A DNA stretch of 64,000 nucleotides from Rotaria sp. Silwood1 (taxonomy: Eukaryota; Rotifera; Eurotatoria; Philodinida; Philodinidae): the NCBI GenBank assembly GCA_905250075.1, contig CAJNOP010000009.1, positions 2,561,581-2,625,580 on the forward strand. The letters are read 5' to 3'. Under the pieces are notes generated by a model. That model did not search any database and had not been told where the DNA came from. It saw only the letters and a program-made list of their open reading frames with translations. Positions 48,121 through 61,820 of the stretch are shown here, in pieces (position 1 is the stretch's first letter; the number at the start of each line of letters is the position of its first letter). The position numbers and the translations under genes were made by a program.

Positions 48121-48839
48121 CTGGGTGTAGGTGCGGGATCTAGATGTAGGTGTGCTTATTCTCTTCATCTGTACCCACATCGAACTCCACACCAGACCCT
48201 CTCGAAATAGGAGACCCATGCCGCACGCTTTTTCATAGTATCGCCGGTGGATTGATGATTCATCAGCAGTAGCGCTTACAACTTTCGATTATTTCCACTA
48301 CAAACGGCTGTAGAAAATGTTTTCTGTCGATATTCGAATTCATTATTAGAAATAGTTCATATTCTTCGGAGAAAAAAGTTTCAGAATATATTTTAATAAT
48401 AAAAAAGCGCCATCTATAATAAGAAAATTCATCTAAGAACTGGAGTCAATCCGGACATTTTTGATGGCATCAACACATATTGCAATATCCATGCTCGTGA
48501 TGTGCAAGTTACTCTACCCTGCAAGATAAAGTCGAGTATGGTAAGACTCAGAAAATTTTTTCCAGTCTGGGTACAGGGTACGAAAAAGTTGATCCTGTAC
48601 ATTTCTAATCCATACAATTATTCCCATCACGAACCTCCAATCAAAAGCAGTACGGCTTTCTTTCTCTCTCTGTGTCATTGTAGGGTCGGAAGAAAATTTG
48701 TAAATTGGAAACAAATAAATGAATCATCGACCATTATTCTTTTCCGTTCTGTTTGTTTTTGGTTCTTTCCATTCCTTATTCAGCTATTGCATAAAAGACA
48801 CTGACAAACACGTTTTCTTTTTTCTAACTTATCATTTGC
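48121..48839. other. Intergenic region upstream of the helicase gene
   Basis: A plus-strand frame stays open from about 48383 to 48804 and begins with a protein-like stretch (LRTGVNPDIFDGINTYCNIH). That stretch is followed by a donor-like GTAAGA near 48540. The other strand of the same stretch is also open, so the coding strand is unclear and no gene is called. The GC-richer segment 48120-48260 contains a loosely repeated GTAGGTG word. Confidence 0.35.
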
Positions 48840-51800
48840 ATGATGGCTATGGCAACAAATTCCAGAGAACGTTGCAAATTCGGAGCAACATGTAAACGAC
48901 GTGCAACTTGTCGATACTTACATCCAAAAAACGAACACGAGTGCAAGGCGTTTAATTTTTCTTCAACTGAACCAGATTATGACAGTGTACAATGGCCAAT
49001 TGATTCTTATAATAATTTTCAACTTGACTATGAAAGTCAGCAAGCTAATTTACAACCGTTACCCTGGCAATATTCTACCAATCAAAATCTTTCCTATACA
49101 CAAAGTCAACTATCTCTTTCTTCTAGTTTTCATTCAATAGTACACAACGATAGCTTTGATTCGAACAATCAACAATCCTATTTCTATAATGTTGGGATTC
49201 AATACCATCAACCACCCAATGAAGTGCACACATTGAACAACCCGTGGCAAAAACAATCTAGAAATTGTAAAGTCAGAGACTCAGAATCACGATCCACAAA
49301 CGAGAATGATTGTAATCATTATCGATCAATGTCGTCAACTTGGTTGCAACAAATGAAAGATGAAATTCAAGTTCTACTTCGTGTATGTATGAATGTCTAC
49401 ATCGACAAAAGTTGAAATCAATTTCGTATCAATTCGATCATTAGCTCTGTTTTTAATTTGTAATCTTTTCTGTATAGGATAATATATCAGAAATATCCAA
49501 ACAACATCAATCACTTATTGTCGAACAACAAAGATTGCTTGAAGATCTGGATGATGATGACGATATAAAACTTCAAAAAGAGGGAAATCTTCAAGAGTTG
49601 AAAGATCAGTTTGAAATATTCGAACAAACAATATTCAATCTATCCACTTTTAATCCATTGACGTTGGAAGAAGCTCATTATCTTTTAAACAGGTTGAAAC
49701 GAGAAATTGGACGTCTCAAAGCTCGTTTACCTATCTATGCACGACGTCAACAATTGATTGATACAATCAAATCCAATCGAGTAATTATTCTTAAGGCAGA
49801 TACGGGATCAGGTAAAAGTAGTCAACTAATTCAATATTTGACCGATGCTGGATTTGCAGATCATGGTTTGTTTGCTCGAACTACTTGCTAATTTATAAAT
49901 TAAATGTCATAATTATCTGATTAGGACAAATTGTGTGTACTCAACCACGACGTTTGGCTGCACGCGAATTGGCCTTGCGTGTCGCCAAAGAATTCGGTTG
50001 TCAAGTGGGTGAAGAGGTAAGATATTTGTGAAGAAAAACTGAGTGAATACTAATGTATGACGTGTAATAAGACAATAATGGATAGCAAGTTAAAAAGTGG
50101 CTCCTGCGGACCGCAATGGGAGTACAATTCTTTGACGATACATTACACATTATATCAAAGACGAATCATATCATACATTCAATAGACAGTAGTGAAACAA
50201 ATAGTCTAGAAAGGCGTCAATCTAAAATAACCAATATAGATAGATTCTTGAAAACAGATTATCCATTTTCAGTACGTGAACCACACATCTTCTCTATGAA
50301 CAGTCGTCTTAGGCAATGAATTGAGAAAAGAAATCGCATCTCTTTTTAGCAATGTATGGGACTTATTAACATGCTCGACTAACCAAACCTTTCTTTTTCA
50401 CCCGAGAGGTAAATATTAAATGGTAATTCGGTGTTGAATTTTTAGTGTAAATACTTTTCAGCGCCAATATGAAATTTATTAGAATAAAGAATATTATTTG
50501 TACAAAATATTTAAAATTCTTCAAATCTTCTAGGTCGGTTGTCATGTCGGTGCTTGTCGCCCAAAAGTGTCACACCGAACTCGAATTCGTTTTGTTACCG
50601 ATGCCGTTTTATTGAACGAGTACCAAATGGATCCAATGTTACGCACTTATGCTATAGTTATCATTGATGAAGCGCATGAAAGACATGTTGATACTGATCT
50701 ACTCTTTGGTGCCATGAAATTGTGCTTAAGCAAGCGTCCTGATATCAAGGTAAGTTACAGTGTTGAATTACAATATTCTAGAACATGAAATTTCGTGTTG
50801 GATTTCAAACTAACACATTCTTCCGATGATGAATAGAAATACTTAATAATAGTATTTCTCTAGTTGCAATAGTCTTCCGAGAGAAAAACAGAGAAATTTT
50901 GATGTGGAGTTCTATTATGAATGTTAATTTGAAAGATGACTAGTAAGATTGAAGCATTTCATCTTATAAGTCTAAATTGAATGTCTATGTTGAGTGAACC
51001 ATATTGATATACAATTGTAGACATAATGGGTGACAATAAGTGATGTATTATTAAAATTTGTATTATACTATAATAGCCTATATTTCGTGCTTCTACTCTT
51101 AATTTAATAAGTATCAAACATTTCTCTTCATTCAATTATACCATTTCGAGTTATTCTGTTACTTTTGTACCGATCACTGGGAGAAAAATTTGTTCATTTC
51201 GCTGATGTTGAAGTATTCATTTTCTTGATAGATCAATCAAGAATAGTTTCTTATTCCAAAATTTCATTACTAAGAATCTTGAAGGTCTAACAATAGTAAA
51301 AATTCTCGATTATTTGTTTTGAAAAAATATCATGAAATATGTCCAGTCATGTTACAAGTATCCTAGAATATGATCTTCTACCTATTCTTGAAGCTTCTTC
51401 TATCCACACGCTTGATGTTTTTGACCAGATGACAAATCGTTTTCTTTAAAATTTGAAAATAGATTTCATCGAAAAATATCATCCGATTTCATATGTCGTT
51501 CATATGATCTATTATCTGTTGTACTTGCTTCTTCTTATGCTCTTCACTTAATATAGAAGTCATACGAGTAAAAAAAAATGTCTATTTGAATCTAGTTGAT
51601 GAAGTTACTGTTAGTTAGTTCATTGAGACACACCTCGATTTAAGTTTTCTAGTATTTCCTAGCTAACTTCTTTCATAGTTTTCTCGCTTTATATTAGAAG
51701 TAATTGACCGATCGCAATATTATTGTTAGATGTGATTATGTGAACTCGGCGATAACTATATCTATGTGAGATAGATCTTATTTTTTTGCTCTTGCAATAT

Positions 51801-54800
51801 TGCGTCAGATAGTATGGACAGAAGTCTTCATTTGATAGAAGGATTGCAGTAGTAGAGTGACGATCTTATATGCAGAAGTGGAAGACGATTGATCTTGTGG
51901 TCAATAGACGGTTAGCATTCAAACAATGTAGACATTTTGCTCAAAATTAAGCATGTTTTTCAAAAACTTTACTACTACCTATAAAGTATATATAGATATC
52001 ACTTTTCAGTATTAATTTTCTAGTTAATCGTCATGTCAGCAACACTGGATGATAAACTGTTAAGTAAATATTACCAAAATGCATGTGTAATTGAAGTTTC
52101 TGGTCGAGCATTTCCTATCAAAGATATTTATGCTATGGAAGATGCTGAAAATCATGTTGACGAAGCAGTAAACAAAGTTTTAGAAATTCATACTAATGGT
52201 ATTCCTGGTGACATACTTGTTTTTCTTACCGGTCAGGATGAGATCAATCAAGCTATCGATAAAGTTACGAGAAAACTTGACTCTTCAGAATCGGTTCTTG
52301 TTTTACCATTGCACGGTAAATTAAATGAAGATGAAGTACAAGCCGTATTTATGACCAAGAATAGCAAAACACAACGCAAGATTATCTTTTCAACCAATGT
52401 GGCTGAAACATCAATAACCATTGATGGCATTCAACATGTCATAGATTCGGGTATGGTTAAAGAAGTCATGTGGGATACTAGACGACATATACGAGTACTC
52501 AAAATTGGGTATACAACGCAAAGTTCAATAAAACAACGTCGTGGAAGAGCTGGACGAACGTCATCGGGAACGGTAAATTATAGTATAGCAACTAGTTCTA
52601 CTAACTGTTTCACTTAATGGTACACAAAAAAATCTCTGATTTATTGAAATTGAATCATTGACTTAAGAAAAATATCTCTCAGGCTAAAAGTGAACTATGC
52701 TTCAAATCACTAAGTAAAACAGCATCTGAACAAACAAAAAAGTAAAATGAATGTTTGTATACGTAGTTCGTTTGTGTAATTGATAATTTTTCTAAGAAAA
52801 AAAATGTGTTGTAGCCCATTAAAGTTTGCCTTGAAAAAAATTGCATACTAATAATTTGTGATTTAAAACTGAGCCAATGTAAAAAAGTAAGGAAAAGAAA
52901 TATCTATTTTAAACTCATCGTAAGTTTTGCAGAAATTTCTCTAATAAAATATCTTATAAAAGTAATTGTTCAGAGTTAGTTTATCGAAACAATGATACGA
53001 AACGTGTATTGTTTCCCTTTCTTTTTAGTGTTATCATCTTTACACATATGATACTTATCAATCACTAGAAGTTTGTTCGCGTGCAGAAATTCTTTGTATT
53101 CAGCCGAGCATAGCTGTGCTGAAACTAAAACATCTTGATATAGTCGATGATATTACAAAGTTCGATTGGTTAGAATCACCTTCGAATAACAGTCTTCAAG
53201 AAACTGTTAAAAGTTTAACATGGCTGGGTGCAATCGATTCAAACACTGGAAAATTGACTGATTTAGGTCGTAGTATGGCTAAATTCGGCCTTGAACCTAT
53301 GCTTTCAGTTATGATTTTGATGGGACAAAAGCTCAACTGTCTTAGTCATATACTTGCTCTTGTTGGTATGCTAAGCGTAGTACAGAATATCTGGTGGCGT
53401 GGTGAAAATGATGAATCAAAACATATGAGTAATGAGATACGAGCTTCATTCACTCGAGATACAGACATGGGTGGTGATTTCATCGCTCTTTTGCGCATAT
53501 TTCTCGAATGGCATGCAATTGGCGAAAGGAAAGAACGTAGAAAAGCTTGGTGCCTTAAGCATATGATACGATGGAAGTCAATGACGATGGCGAACAGTCT
53601 CATTAGAGAATTAGTATATCAAATAGATCCTAAATTTCAAGTTCATTTGACTGAATTGAACGATGAGTTGATCGAACGAATTGTACGCTGTGTATGTGCT
53701 GGTTTTTTTCAAAATTTGGCCATTTCAAATGGACCAATTCGTGCTGGATATCAACTAGCTACTGGTACAACAGATACAGTTGCGCACATACATCGATCAT
53801 CGGTAATTACCTTTGCTCAACAGCCGCCCAAGTTTATACTCTATCATGAAATAATCAATATTAACGAGACAAATTATCTAACTGTAATCTGTCCGGTTGA
53901 GCTCGATTGGCTTAATAAATCATGGTTGGATTCATTACCACGTTCACCTTCACGATGTGTATTTGATAGTTATACGTTCATAAATCTTGGTCCGGCATTA
54001 TTACTTGCACTTGTTGGAAAAAAATGTAAAAAAGTGCCACAACTTGAAGAGCAATTGCATGTCTTGTTTGAAGTTGATCGTGCACAGTCGAAACTTATCG
54101 TCTGGGGACATCCAGAAAAACTCTCCAATGCCCAACAATGTCTTCAACAAATTTTGAATAAAGAACGAGACAAGTTACGTAACGAATTGCAAGAATTCCA
54201 AATTGTTGGTTCGACTAGAATATTACTCGGAGCTGGTGCTGAACCTCGATTAGTATTGGTAGAGGATGAATACATCAAGATCTTTCTCAAAAATTTACCA
54301 AAAAATATCACTGAAAAACAAATTCAGGAAAAGTGTGAATTATACGGACAAGGTAGACTGAAAGAAATTTGTATATTCGCACGATTTTCTTCAATAATCC
54401 AACTAAATTAGTCATTTGCAACATGTTTTTGTAGGCAAAGATTCAATTGAATCTAGTTGTCATTTAAGAGCCTCTTCACTTTCTTGACTGTCAATCATCA
54501 AATTTTTCAAAATTGATCTTTTTTCATCACTTAAACTAATATGGTGTATTACATACAGAATATCATATTAACACATGTTTTAGATTTTAGTTGGTTTATT
54601 ATTATTAAAATCGACTTGAAAGATGCTTCGCAGAAAAACTTCGCTGTCTATTAAAAAAAAAAGACTTTTGAGTTCGATCGAACGTACTTTATTGAAAAAT
54701 AAAGACAAAATTGAGTTCATTTTAAGTGATTGTGACTGTGATCAATCGTAGAATGACAAACTATGTAAACCTAAGCCTACTACGCATTTCGATCTACTAA

Positions 54801-57800
54801 GTAAAATCTATGTATACTGATTATAAATTCTTCTTTAGAAACCTCAGAAAAGAGTAGATGTTCTTGAAGAAAAACTCTTTCCTATGTTAAATATCATTTT
54901 ATTTTTCATTCCATTCATCGGTGGATACCTTTCTGGAATTCGTTTTTTTTAAATTTCTTTTTAATTTGATATTACAGTTCGAAATGTGACCATGATTCGA
55001 ACAAACTATAATAGCATCTCGGCTTCTGTTACCTATGGCATATGCCGCAGTGCTCGACTAGCGGTTACTCAATTATCATGTGAAAAATGGAATGGCTGTC
55101 AAATATATGCAAGCCCTAGTTATACGCGTACATCAGTCGATACTAACAAGCAGAATTACAAGTTGAAAGCTGAATGGTTTATGACTGAGTCTGAATGTAA
55201 TGGACGCGTAACATTTAATAAACTTCAAGAAGCACAACGAGCTTATCAAGTGTTTACAGATCGATGCCATTTTCGTTGTCAATTTGAAATAAATCCCATC
55301 AATCCAATGGTTAAATGTTCTTGGCCATTGAAACCGCATCATGGTCACGCTATTGTCAATTTTTCAACAGTTGAACAAGCTCAAGAGGTCAGCTACACCA
55401 TTATTTTCCTACGAAAAATGTTTCTCTTTGATATAAACAAATTTTAACAGGTTCATATGAAAGTACTTTCATTTATTAACATGTGAAATCATTGACGCGA
55501 GTGATATGAAAAAAAAACTTGCTGGTACATTCAATTAAGTGATTGTCGAGTGTTTCTATAACTTTATCTAAAATGTACTTTCACAATAGAAAATGTTCAT
55601 GACTTCGAAATCAGTTGCTTTGTATATTATCTTCTTATGATAAGACTTTCACAGAATAAAGAATTTTCTTCGTAATGACAGGTTTTGTAGAGATGAGAAA
55701 CTAAGTTATATTCTAATTGACTAGTTAAAAACCAATATTATGAATATCGACCATCTAGATATTACGATATTTAGGCACTAGAAGCTGCATATCAATATCC
55801 GTTCCGATTACAACGAAGTCGAAGGTCAAATAATTCCATATACGTTCGAAACATTCCTTCAAATCTAGATGAAGTCAATTTAAAAACAATTTTCATTGCT
55901 TGTACTCATGTTATATTGCTAAGAACTCGTACCAGTATGTTAAGAATGACACCAATCGGGACTGAAGATACTGTTTATCAGTTGTTCGACAAGTATTCAT
56001 CGTTTCAGCGTGAATCAGTTTTTATTGAACCATATCAACATGATGGTCGTGTAGTAGCCTATGTCCAATTTACTGATGAACAAGAAATGCGAGAAGCTGT
56101 CGATGAAATTAACGATAGGCAGACTTCGGTCGGTGCTGGTTTATTAAGATTATCCGTCGTTCAACAACAACGACAGACAAACATAAGAAGAAAAACAAAT
56201 GACAACAAACAAGATGAATTTCGTGTCAAACTTTATCAATTACCATCTCATATCGACGAAAGATTACTCATTCGAGAACTCAATCAGTATAATATTAGCA
56301 ATTCTATAACGTATGCAACTGTGTTCCGTAAGAAATTGCCAGCAGATTATTTGTTGGATCGGTCTGGAACAATGGCTGACGACAATAAGAAGACTTTCAT
56401 CAAACTCAAATCGCTTTTTACCTCTCGGAATCTTTTTCTGTCGGAGCCAGGTATTGAAATCCGTTCACCGACCGAAGATGGCCGTGCTGTTGCATACATT
56501 CGTTTCAACGATCCACGAGATATTATGACGGCGATTAACATGTGTGATTCATTAGATAATTTTACTATGAACAATGTTGGATTAAATCAACTTTATTTTG
56601 TTCCAATCATTGTGCATAGAATCATGGTTAATCAAGCACTTGCACAAGTCATCGATAAAAAAATTGAACAAACTATGAATACTATCCAAACTAGTCATAA
56701 TTTTACCAACATATCAGTATTCAAAAAGACTGTTATGAGAGATGATAATACCAATGTTCTTATTTCGATTCGAGGAACAAATATTCAACAGCTTTACAAA
56801 GCACGTATACTTTTCGATAGTTTATTGAAAGGCCTACAATTTCAACTTTACAATCATTCATGGGTGAGTTTGTGATTGATTGGATCTATTGAGAACTTTG
56901 AAAAAAAAAATTATTCAATACTGAAGTCGAATTTATGAAAAAAACGAAAACATTTCATTTCTTTCTTTCTTTCTTTCTTTCTTTCTTATCAGGTACACTA
57001 AGTATTATGCAGCACATAATTTCAAAAAGAATTCTCTGCCATAAACTTAGTTGGGTAGTTGATGTTATGAACAAACGATTCATAGCTTTTTGAATTTATT
57101 CTTTTACTGGACAACAATATGCAAAAGAAAATTTACTAAGTTTTCATAATATTTGAAATATTTGTGACATCTCTCTCGTCAAATATTTCCTATTCAACTA
57201 TTGAATAAGTAAGAAAATATTTGATTTCAAAAAAATATATTGTATAGAAAGATGAAAATGAATATATGCAAAGTTGTAGATTATTCATTTACTGTTTTAT
57301 TCATTTCACTGAATACTTCTCTAATATCAACATCATTTATCTATTCTTAATTGGTTTCGGTGGAATATTTCCTCGATGATTCAAATCAAAAATATTGAAG
57401 AAATAAATTTTTCCAAAGCTAAAGTAAAACTAAAAAGAAACATTTCTTCATTTCTAACTATCTACACGATGAAATCAAAACCTAGATTTGGAAGCTGTTC
57501 ATTATCATAAATTTTATAGACATCTAGAATACCTAATTTAGTGTAAATGGTAAAAATGCAATGCGTTTGACTGTGTTTTGATTAGGTAGATAACAACACA
57601 AGAAAACTAGAAATATCTCGTTTTCATTGTTTAAAAAAGAATGATGTGCAAGATTGAAATTTTTCAAAATTTGAATAATTTCTCATTACCTTAAATAGAA
57701 GGATAGGGAAGGGTTTCGACGTTCTACATCAAACTTTCAATGTGATACTATTATTTATCAATAAAATTTTTGGATACTTTCATCATGCAGCATTTATCTT

Positions 57801-60158
57801 TTAGGAAAGCAAGTAATAAATCAGCAGTATTGAAAGAATTTTTCCAGATAATCAGATGAAATTTTTGTTTTCGTCCTCATCTGTTTCCTCATAGCATATC
57901 GATCATGATACAATCTTTCTTGTGCAAAGAATAGTCTTGATATGGATTGGTAGTACATAACTTTTCTATTATTTAGGTTACGGTACTTTTCGATGCAGCA
58001 GGACAAAATTTTCTTCAAGATCTTCAAAAACATACTGGTACATACATTTGGTGGAATTGGAAGTCGACATTGTTGCGTATCTTTGGTGAAGATACAGTAT
58101 GTCAAGATGTTTATAGACAGATAGATACTTTCATTCAAACGACACTTTCACAACGTGAATATTCTGTTTCAATCTCGATTCCAAAAGGTAAGCTCGAAAC
58201 AGAAGTCTAATTATCTGATCTATCTATTTTCAAGATTGCATCCGACAATGTATTCAAAATTCGAGTGTACTCCGTGAATTGAATACTAAGAAAATAAAAG
58301 TTGTGATCAATATGATCAAGCGTCTTATCTTAGTGAGCGGTGATCAAGAGGCAGTAATTGCATGTGAACAACAAGTAAAACAATTCCTTGACAAATTGGC
58401 ATGCATTTCCAATCGTTCAAATGATATTACGCCAGAAAATATTATAGTTAACATGAAAAACATATGCTCTATATGCAATTGTGATTTCGATTCTCCGTAT
58501 ACATTGGAACAATGTGGACATACATTCTGTCGTGCATGTTTGACTGCTTATTTCGATGCATACTTTGATGTGACCTTGAGTTTTGAAGCTTTTAAATTAT
58601 CGTGCCCATTTTATCAATGTGATGAAATTTGTCTCATTCGTGATATTGCTTCTGTCATTGGCTATGAACGAATGGCTCGTCTAGCAATGATTGCTTTTCA
58701 AGTTTATATTCGTCGAGCCGATAACGATTTAGTTCAATGTATGGGAATCGATTGTAAGCAGGTATGACAGATTCAATGTTTTTCTGGAGTCATTAAAAAG
58801 TAAAGAAACAATGCAATTGTATATAGTTCTCTATAAGTCTTAGATAAATAGAATATGTCATACTTAGTAAATTGAAGCAAATATTCTCTTTCTAAATAGA
58901 ACTCATTGATAGATGCATCAATGAAAAATTCGGCTTGTCTTCTCAAGTTTTTCTTGCTATTTGAAGCCACTGAAGCCCGAATTTTCTGATTTCTCTATTT
59001 GTAGACCTTTTATGAAAATGTTTATGCGAAACGTGAACATTTCATTACTTTTAAAAAAAATATACATCAAAAGTCTTAAAGGAACAGGCCCAAATGAGAA
59101 ACTATTGGATCAGATTCCGATATAGATTTTTCTGCTACCATAGTTTTTAAATATTTTTGATGGAAACTGATTAATAGCTATAAATTCAATATGCCACTGG
59201 TTATTCTTGATCAAGAGCATTAAGTCTTGTTTGAAATCATTCGAAAAATTGATTTTTCGGTGAAACACTGAACAGTTTATATTCTTTCATTTTTGATATC
59301 ATTCACACAGCTAACACTAATTAATATATATCATGGAAAATCGAATGAGCTTTCAAATATAAATACTGAAGATAATGTTCGATCATTTAACGAAAGGATT
59401 CGAACCGATACCAAGGCAAATTAAACTATTATAATATTGTATCTCAAAATTGCGTTGCCTCTCTAAAACAAATTGCTTCTGTACTAAGAAATAAATGTAT
59501 TGCTGATAATATGATTATGTTAGCAACACTAATTATGCATAGAATTGTTTTCATGAAAATTATAACGATTTGATATCGTCCAGTATTCGATACAATAAAC
59601 AAAGTAAAAGCGTAGTTTGTTATTAATTCTCTCATTGTTAGATTCGTTTTTCTATTCATTGAATTAGAAGCAATTATTGGAATAATAAATCAATTCTATT
59701 TGTTCAGGTATATCGTCCATCAAAATATTCGTCAATGTATTTTTGTGATCAATGTATCAAATTCTATTGCATATCATGCAAAGTTGAATATCATATTGGT
59801 ATGACATGCGAACAATATAAAAAATTACACGAGGAAAAAGATGAAGATGCCATATTGGAATACAATCTAGGAAAACTATCCCACAAGCCTTGTCCCAAAT
59901 GTCGAACACCGATTGACAAATATGCTGGATGCAATGCTGTAAAATGTACATTATGTAATATTCATTTTTGTTGGCGATGCAGTGCAGCTGACGACGTCGA
60001 CAGTAAGTTTGACTTGTGCAATATTGATTTCATCAAATGAAAAAAATCTTGTTTTCTTTTTTACTTTCATTCTAATAGTTCACAAGCATTTCATGGATCC
60101 AAATTCGTCATGCTACAACAAAATGTTGGATGAAAATGTAGCTGTACCAGAATTTTAG
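48840..60158 (+). CDS. DEAH-box RNA helicase with CCCH finger, RRM-like segments and RING-IBR-RING (DEAH11/12-like)
   Basis: Combines an ATP-dependent RNA helicase with an E3 ubiquitin ligase. Twelve exons join in phase: 48840-49382, 49478-49865, 49925-50016, 50534-50749, 52024-52572, 53029-54352, 54978-55387, 55775-56863, 57977-58187, 58235-58761, 59708-60002, 60079-60158. They give about 1,907 residues. A small CCCH finger lies at residues 12-28. Helicase motifs are ADTGSGKSS (about 290), [16 protein letters not shown] (about 387), [16 protein letters not shown] and QRRGRAGR (about 585). The DEAH-family winged-helix and ratchet region follows. IFLKNLP and IYVRNIP mark two RRM-like segments. 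RING1 is CSICNCDFD...[10 protein letters not shown] (about 1,685), then an IBR. RING2 has [19 protein letters not shown], whose Cys in AGCN corresponds to the catalytic thioester Cys of RBR ligases. The order matches plant DEAH11/DEAH12. All key residues look intact. Confidence 0.88.
50750..52023 (+). other. Long intron of the helicase gene
   Basis: A 1,274-base intron between helicase motifs II and III, with GTAAGT donor and TTCTAG acceptor, both phase 0. No open frame or repeat inside was recognised. Other long introns of this gene (50017-50533, 54353-54977, 56864-57976, 58762-59707) are likewise featureless, apart from a TTTC microsatellite at 56958-56988. Confidence 0.65.
56958..56988 (+). 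repeat. TTTC microsatellite
   Basis: About seven tandem copies of a TTTC/TTCT unit inside the intron that follows exon 8 of the helicase gene. Confidence 0.9.
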
Positions 60159-60579
60159 CACAATTTATCTTTCTCAAAATTAAGAGACGCATAACATTAT
60201 CATTTATTCATGACGTGTTTTATCTAAGGTGCTCGACATAATAATCGCGATCTAGGTGATCATGTTTACTAAAAGTTATCATATAAATAATTATCAACTG
60301 AGAATACATAAGAATATTATAAAATGCTAAAACAACATACGTCATTCACATCATCAGCTGGATGTTTTTTTGTTTTCTAGACCATTTAGATTAGAAGAAA
60401 ACTTTTCAGCATGTCCATCTTGAAAGATGTTTCATATCTCATCATCTTCTTCAACGTTTTTTAACAAATATCTCTTGAGAAATTTTAACATTCATTCAGT
60501 TCCCTTCGACTTCTCTTTTCTAATATGATTTTTGTTTTCGTTGCTTATGCTTCTATTCAAAACAAAACCCATGCCATGA

Positions 60580-60597
60580 GATCAGATCAGATCAGAT
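60580..60597 (+). repeat. Short AGATC tandem repeat
   Basis: About three and a half copies of the five-base unit AGATC in tandem. No function suggested. Confidence 0.8.
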
Positions 60598-60700
60598 TCA
60601 TAAAGAGTAGAGGATATTAAGTGAACAAGCAATGTCTTGAATGTTATCCCATCAGTGATCTAGGTGGATATTAATCACATTGCGCAATGTAAAATATCCT

Positions 60701-61051
60701 CCGCCAATATGTATTCGTACAGTTGATGGCAAACTCGATTGAACCGATGATAAAAAGAAACGATACAATGACAAACTAGACAGACTCTTTAGTAATGAAA
60801 TATCTTTTCAACTAGATCAACTATTCATCAATGAACTGATCAAAATTGAAAAACAAATAACAAAATGTCAGGGGTTGGTCGAATAGATTCGAGCAACATA
60901 AAAATCGTGTTCATTCGATACATGGTGAAAGAAATAGAGAAAGGTTTTCAGGTTTTGAAAACAACAATCATTTGTTATCATTATTGGATTTATCCCAATG
61001 TTTTCGTCAAGATTTTTGTAGAAATAATCTTGATAAGTACGCATTCTAATG
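60701..61051 (+). pseudogene. Broken exon-like remnant of unknown family
   Basis: A plus-strand frame reads CIRTVDGKLD, then an in-frame TGA, then KKRYNDKLDRLFSNEISF and FINELIKIEKQITKCQG. It then shifts frame to NRFEQHKNRVHSIHGERN and LLSLLDLSQCFRQDFC before a stop. The protein-like composition on both sides of a stop and a frame change argues for a decayed gene. A further piece near 61350-61405 reads YCDNCNEYHDCD with one stop. Family not recognised. Confidence 0.35.
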
Positions 61052-61658
61052 TGAGCAGATAAACGAATAAAAAACAAATGCATCAAGAAAACAGCAGGCT
61101 TCTGTTACAGACACATCAAAGTATATGAGATATATTTGTACTTTTGACATCGAAATAGTACAGTCAAAGATCGACAATATATTACTTTTTTGGATATCAC
61201 TATTAAGTTTATATAGTATAAATAGAACGTCTAATTATGTATCAAGTATGAAGCGGAAATTAAAAAAACTGATGTTCTCTTGCTTTTGGGTCTACCTTTA
61301 CAATAATAGTTCAAAGAATAAAGCAATTCTTTATTTGACTTCGCATTGCAGGAATTACGTCTACGTATTGTGATAATTGTAATGAATATCATGATTGCGA
61401 TATATAGAAGCTAATTATTGCTGATCGAGGAGAAAGTAAGTATTCTTTCAGTGAATAATGAAATTTATGCGTGTAATGTCAGCTCTATTCGTTTTAATCG
61501 ATTAGATGGATTGGGAAAAATCTCGGGCATTAGACGAAATCAATATTTAAGGCTAAAAAGCAAGTTTCTATCGTATTAAAATAGTCATATTGTAAAACTT
61601 ACTTAAATAATTTAATGAAAGAGCCATGTTGAGGACGTGACAGTAAACATTTAGATTA

Positions 61659-61820
61659 ATGTATATTTTTTCTTTCTGCTTGATATCTTACATCGACGGG
61701 TGCTGCTTCAAATTTGAGACAATTAATCTTGATGTTACTACTACTGCAACCGTTCTGTTTACAAATGCTGAAGTGTCAAGCACATTAGTTATGGCTTATC
61801 AATTTGAACAGACAAACTAG
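61659..61820 (+). CDS. Small open frame or terminal exon, 53 residues
   Basis: Starts at ATG 61659 and ends at TAG 61818-61820. The C-terminal half (NLDVTTTATVLFTNAEVSST) is strongly protein-like. It could be a terminal exon of the decayed gene whose pieces lie just upstream, or a small gene. No family recognised. Confidence 0.25.
   Translation: MYIFSFCLISYIDGCCFKFETINLDVTTTATVLFTNAEVSSTLVMAYQFEQTN

Noticed and set aside
48514-48714. Minus-strand frame with a plausible LYPDWKKFSESY segment
   Set aside because: The opposite strand is equally open over the same stretch and no exon partners were found, so neither is called.
59395-59425. GGTTCGAATCC on the minus strand, a T-arm-like word
   Set aside because: Only two of the five T-stem pairs form and no other tRNA arm is present nearby.
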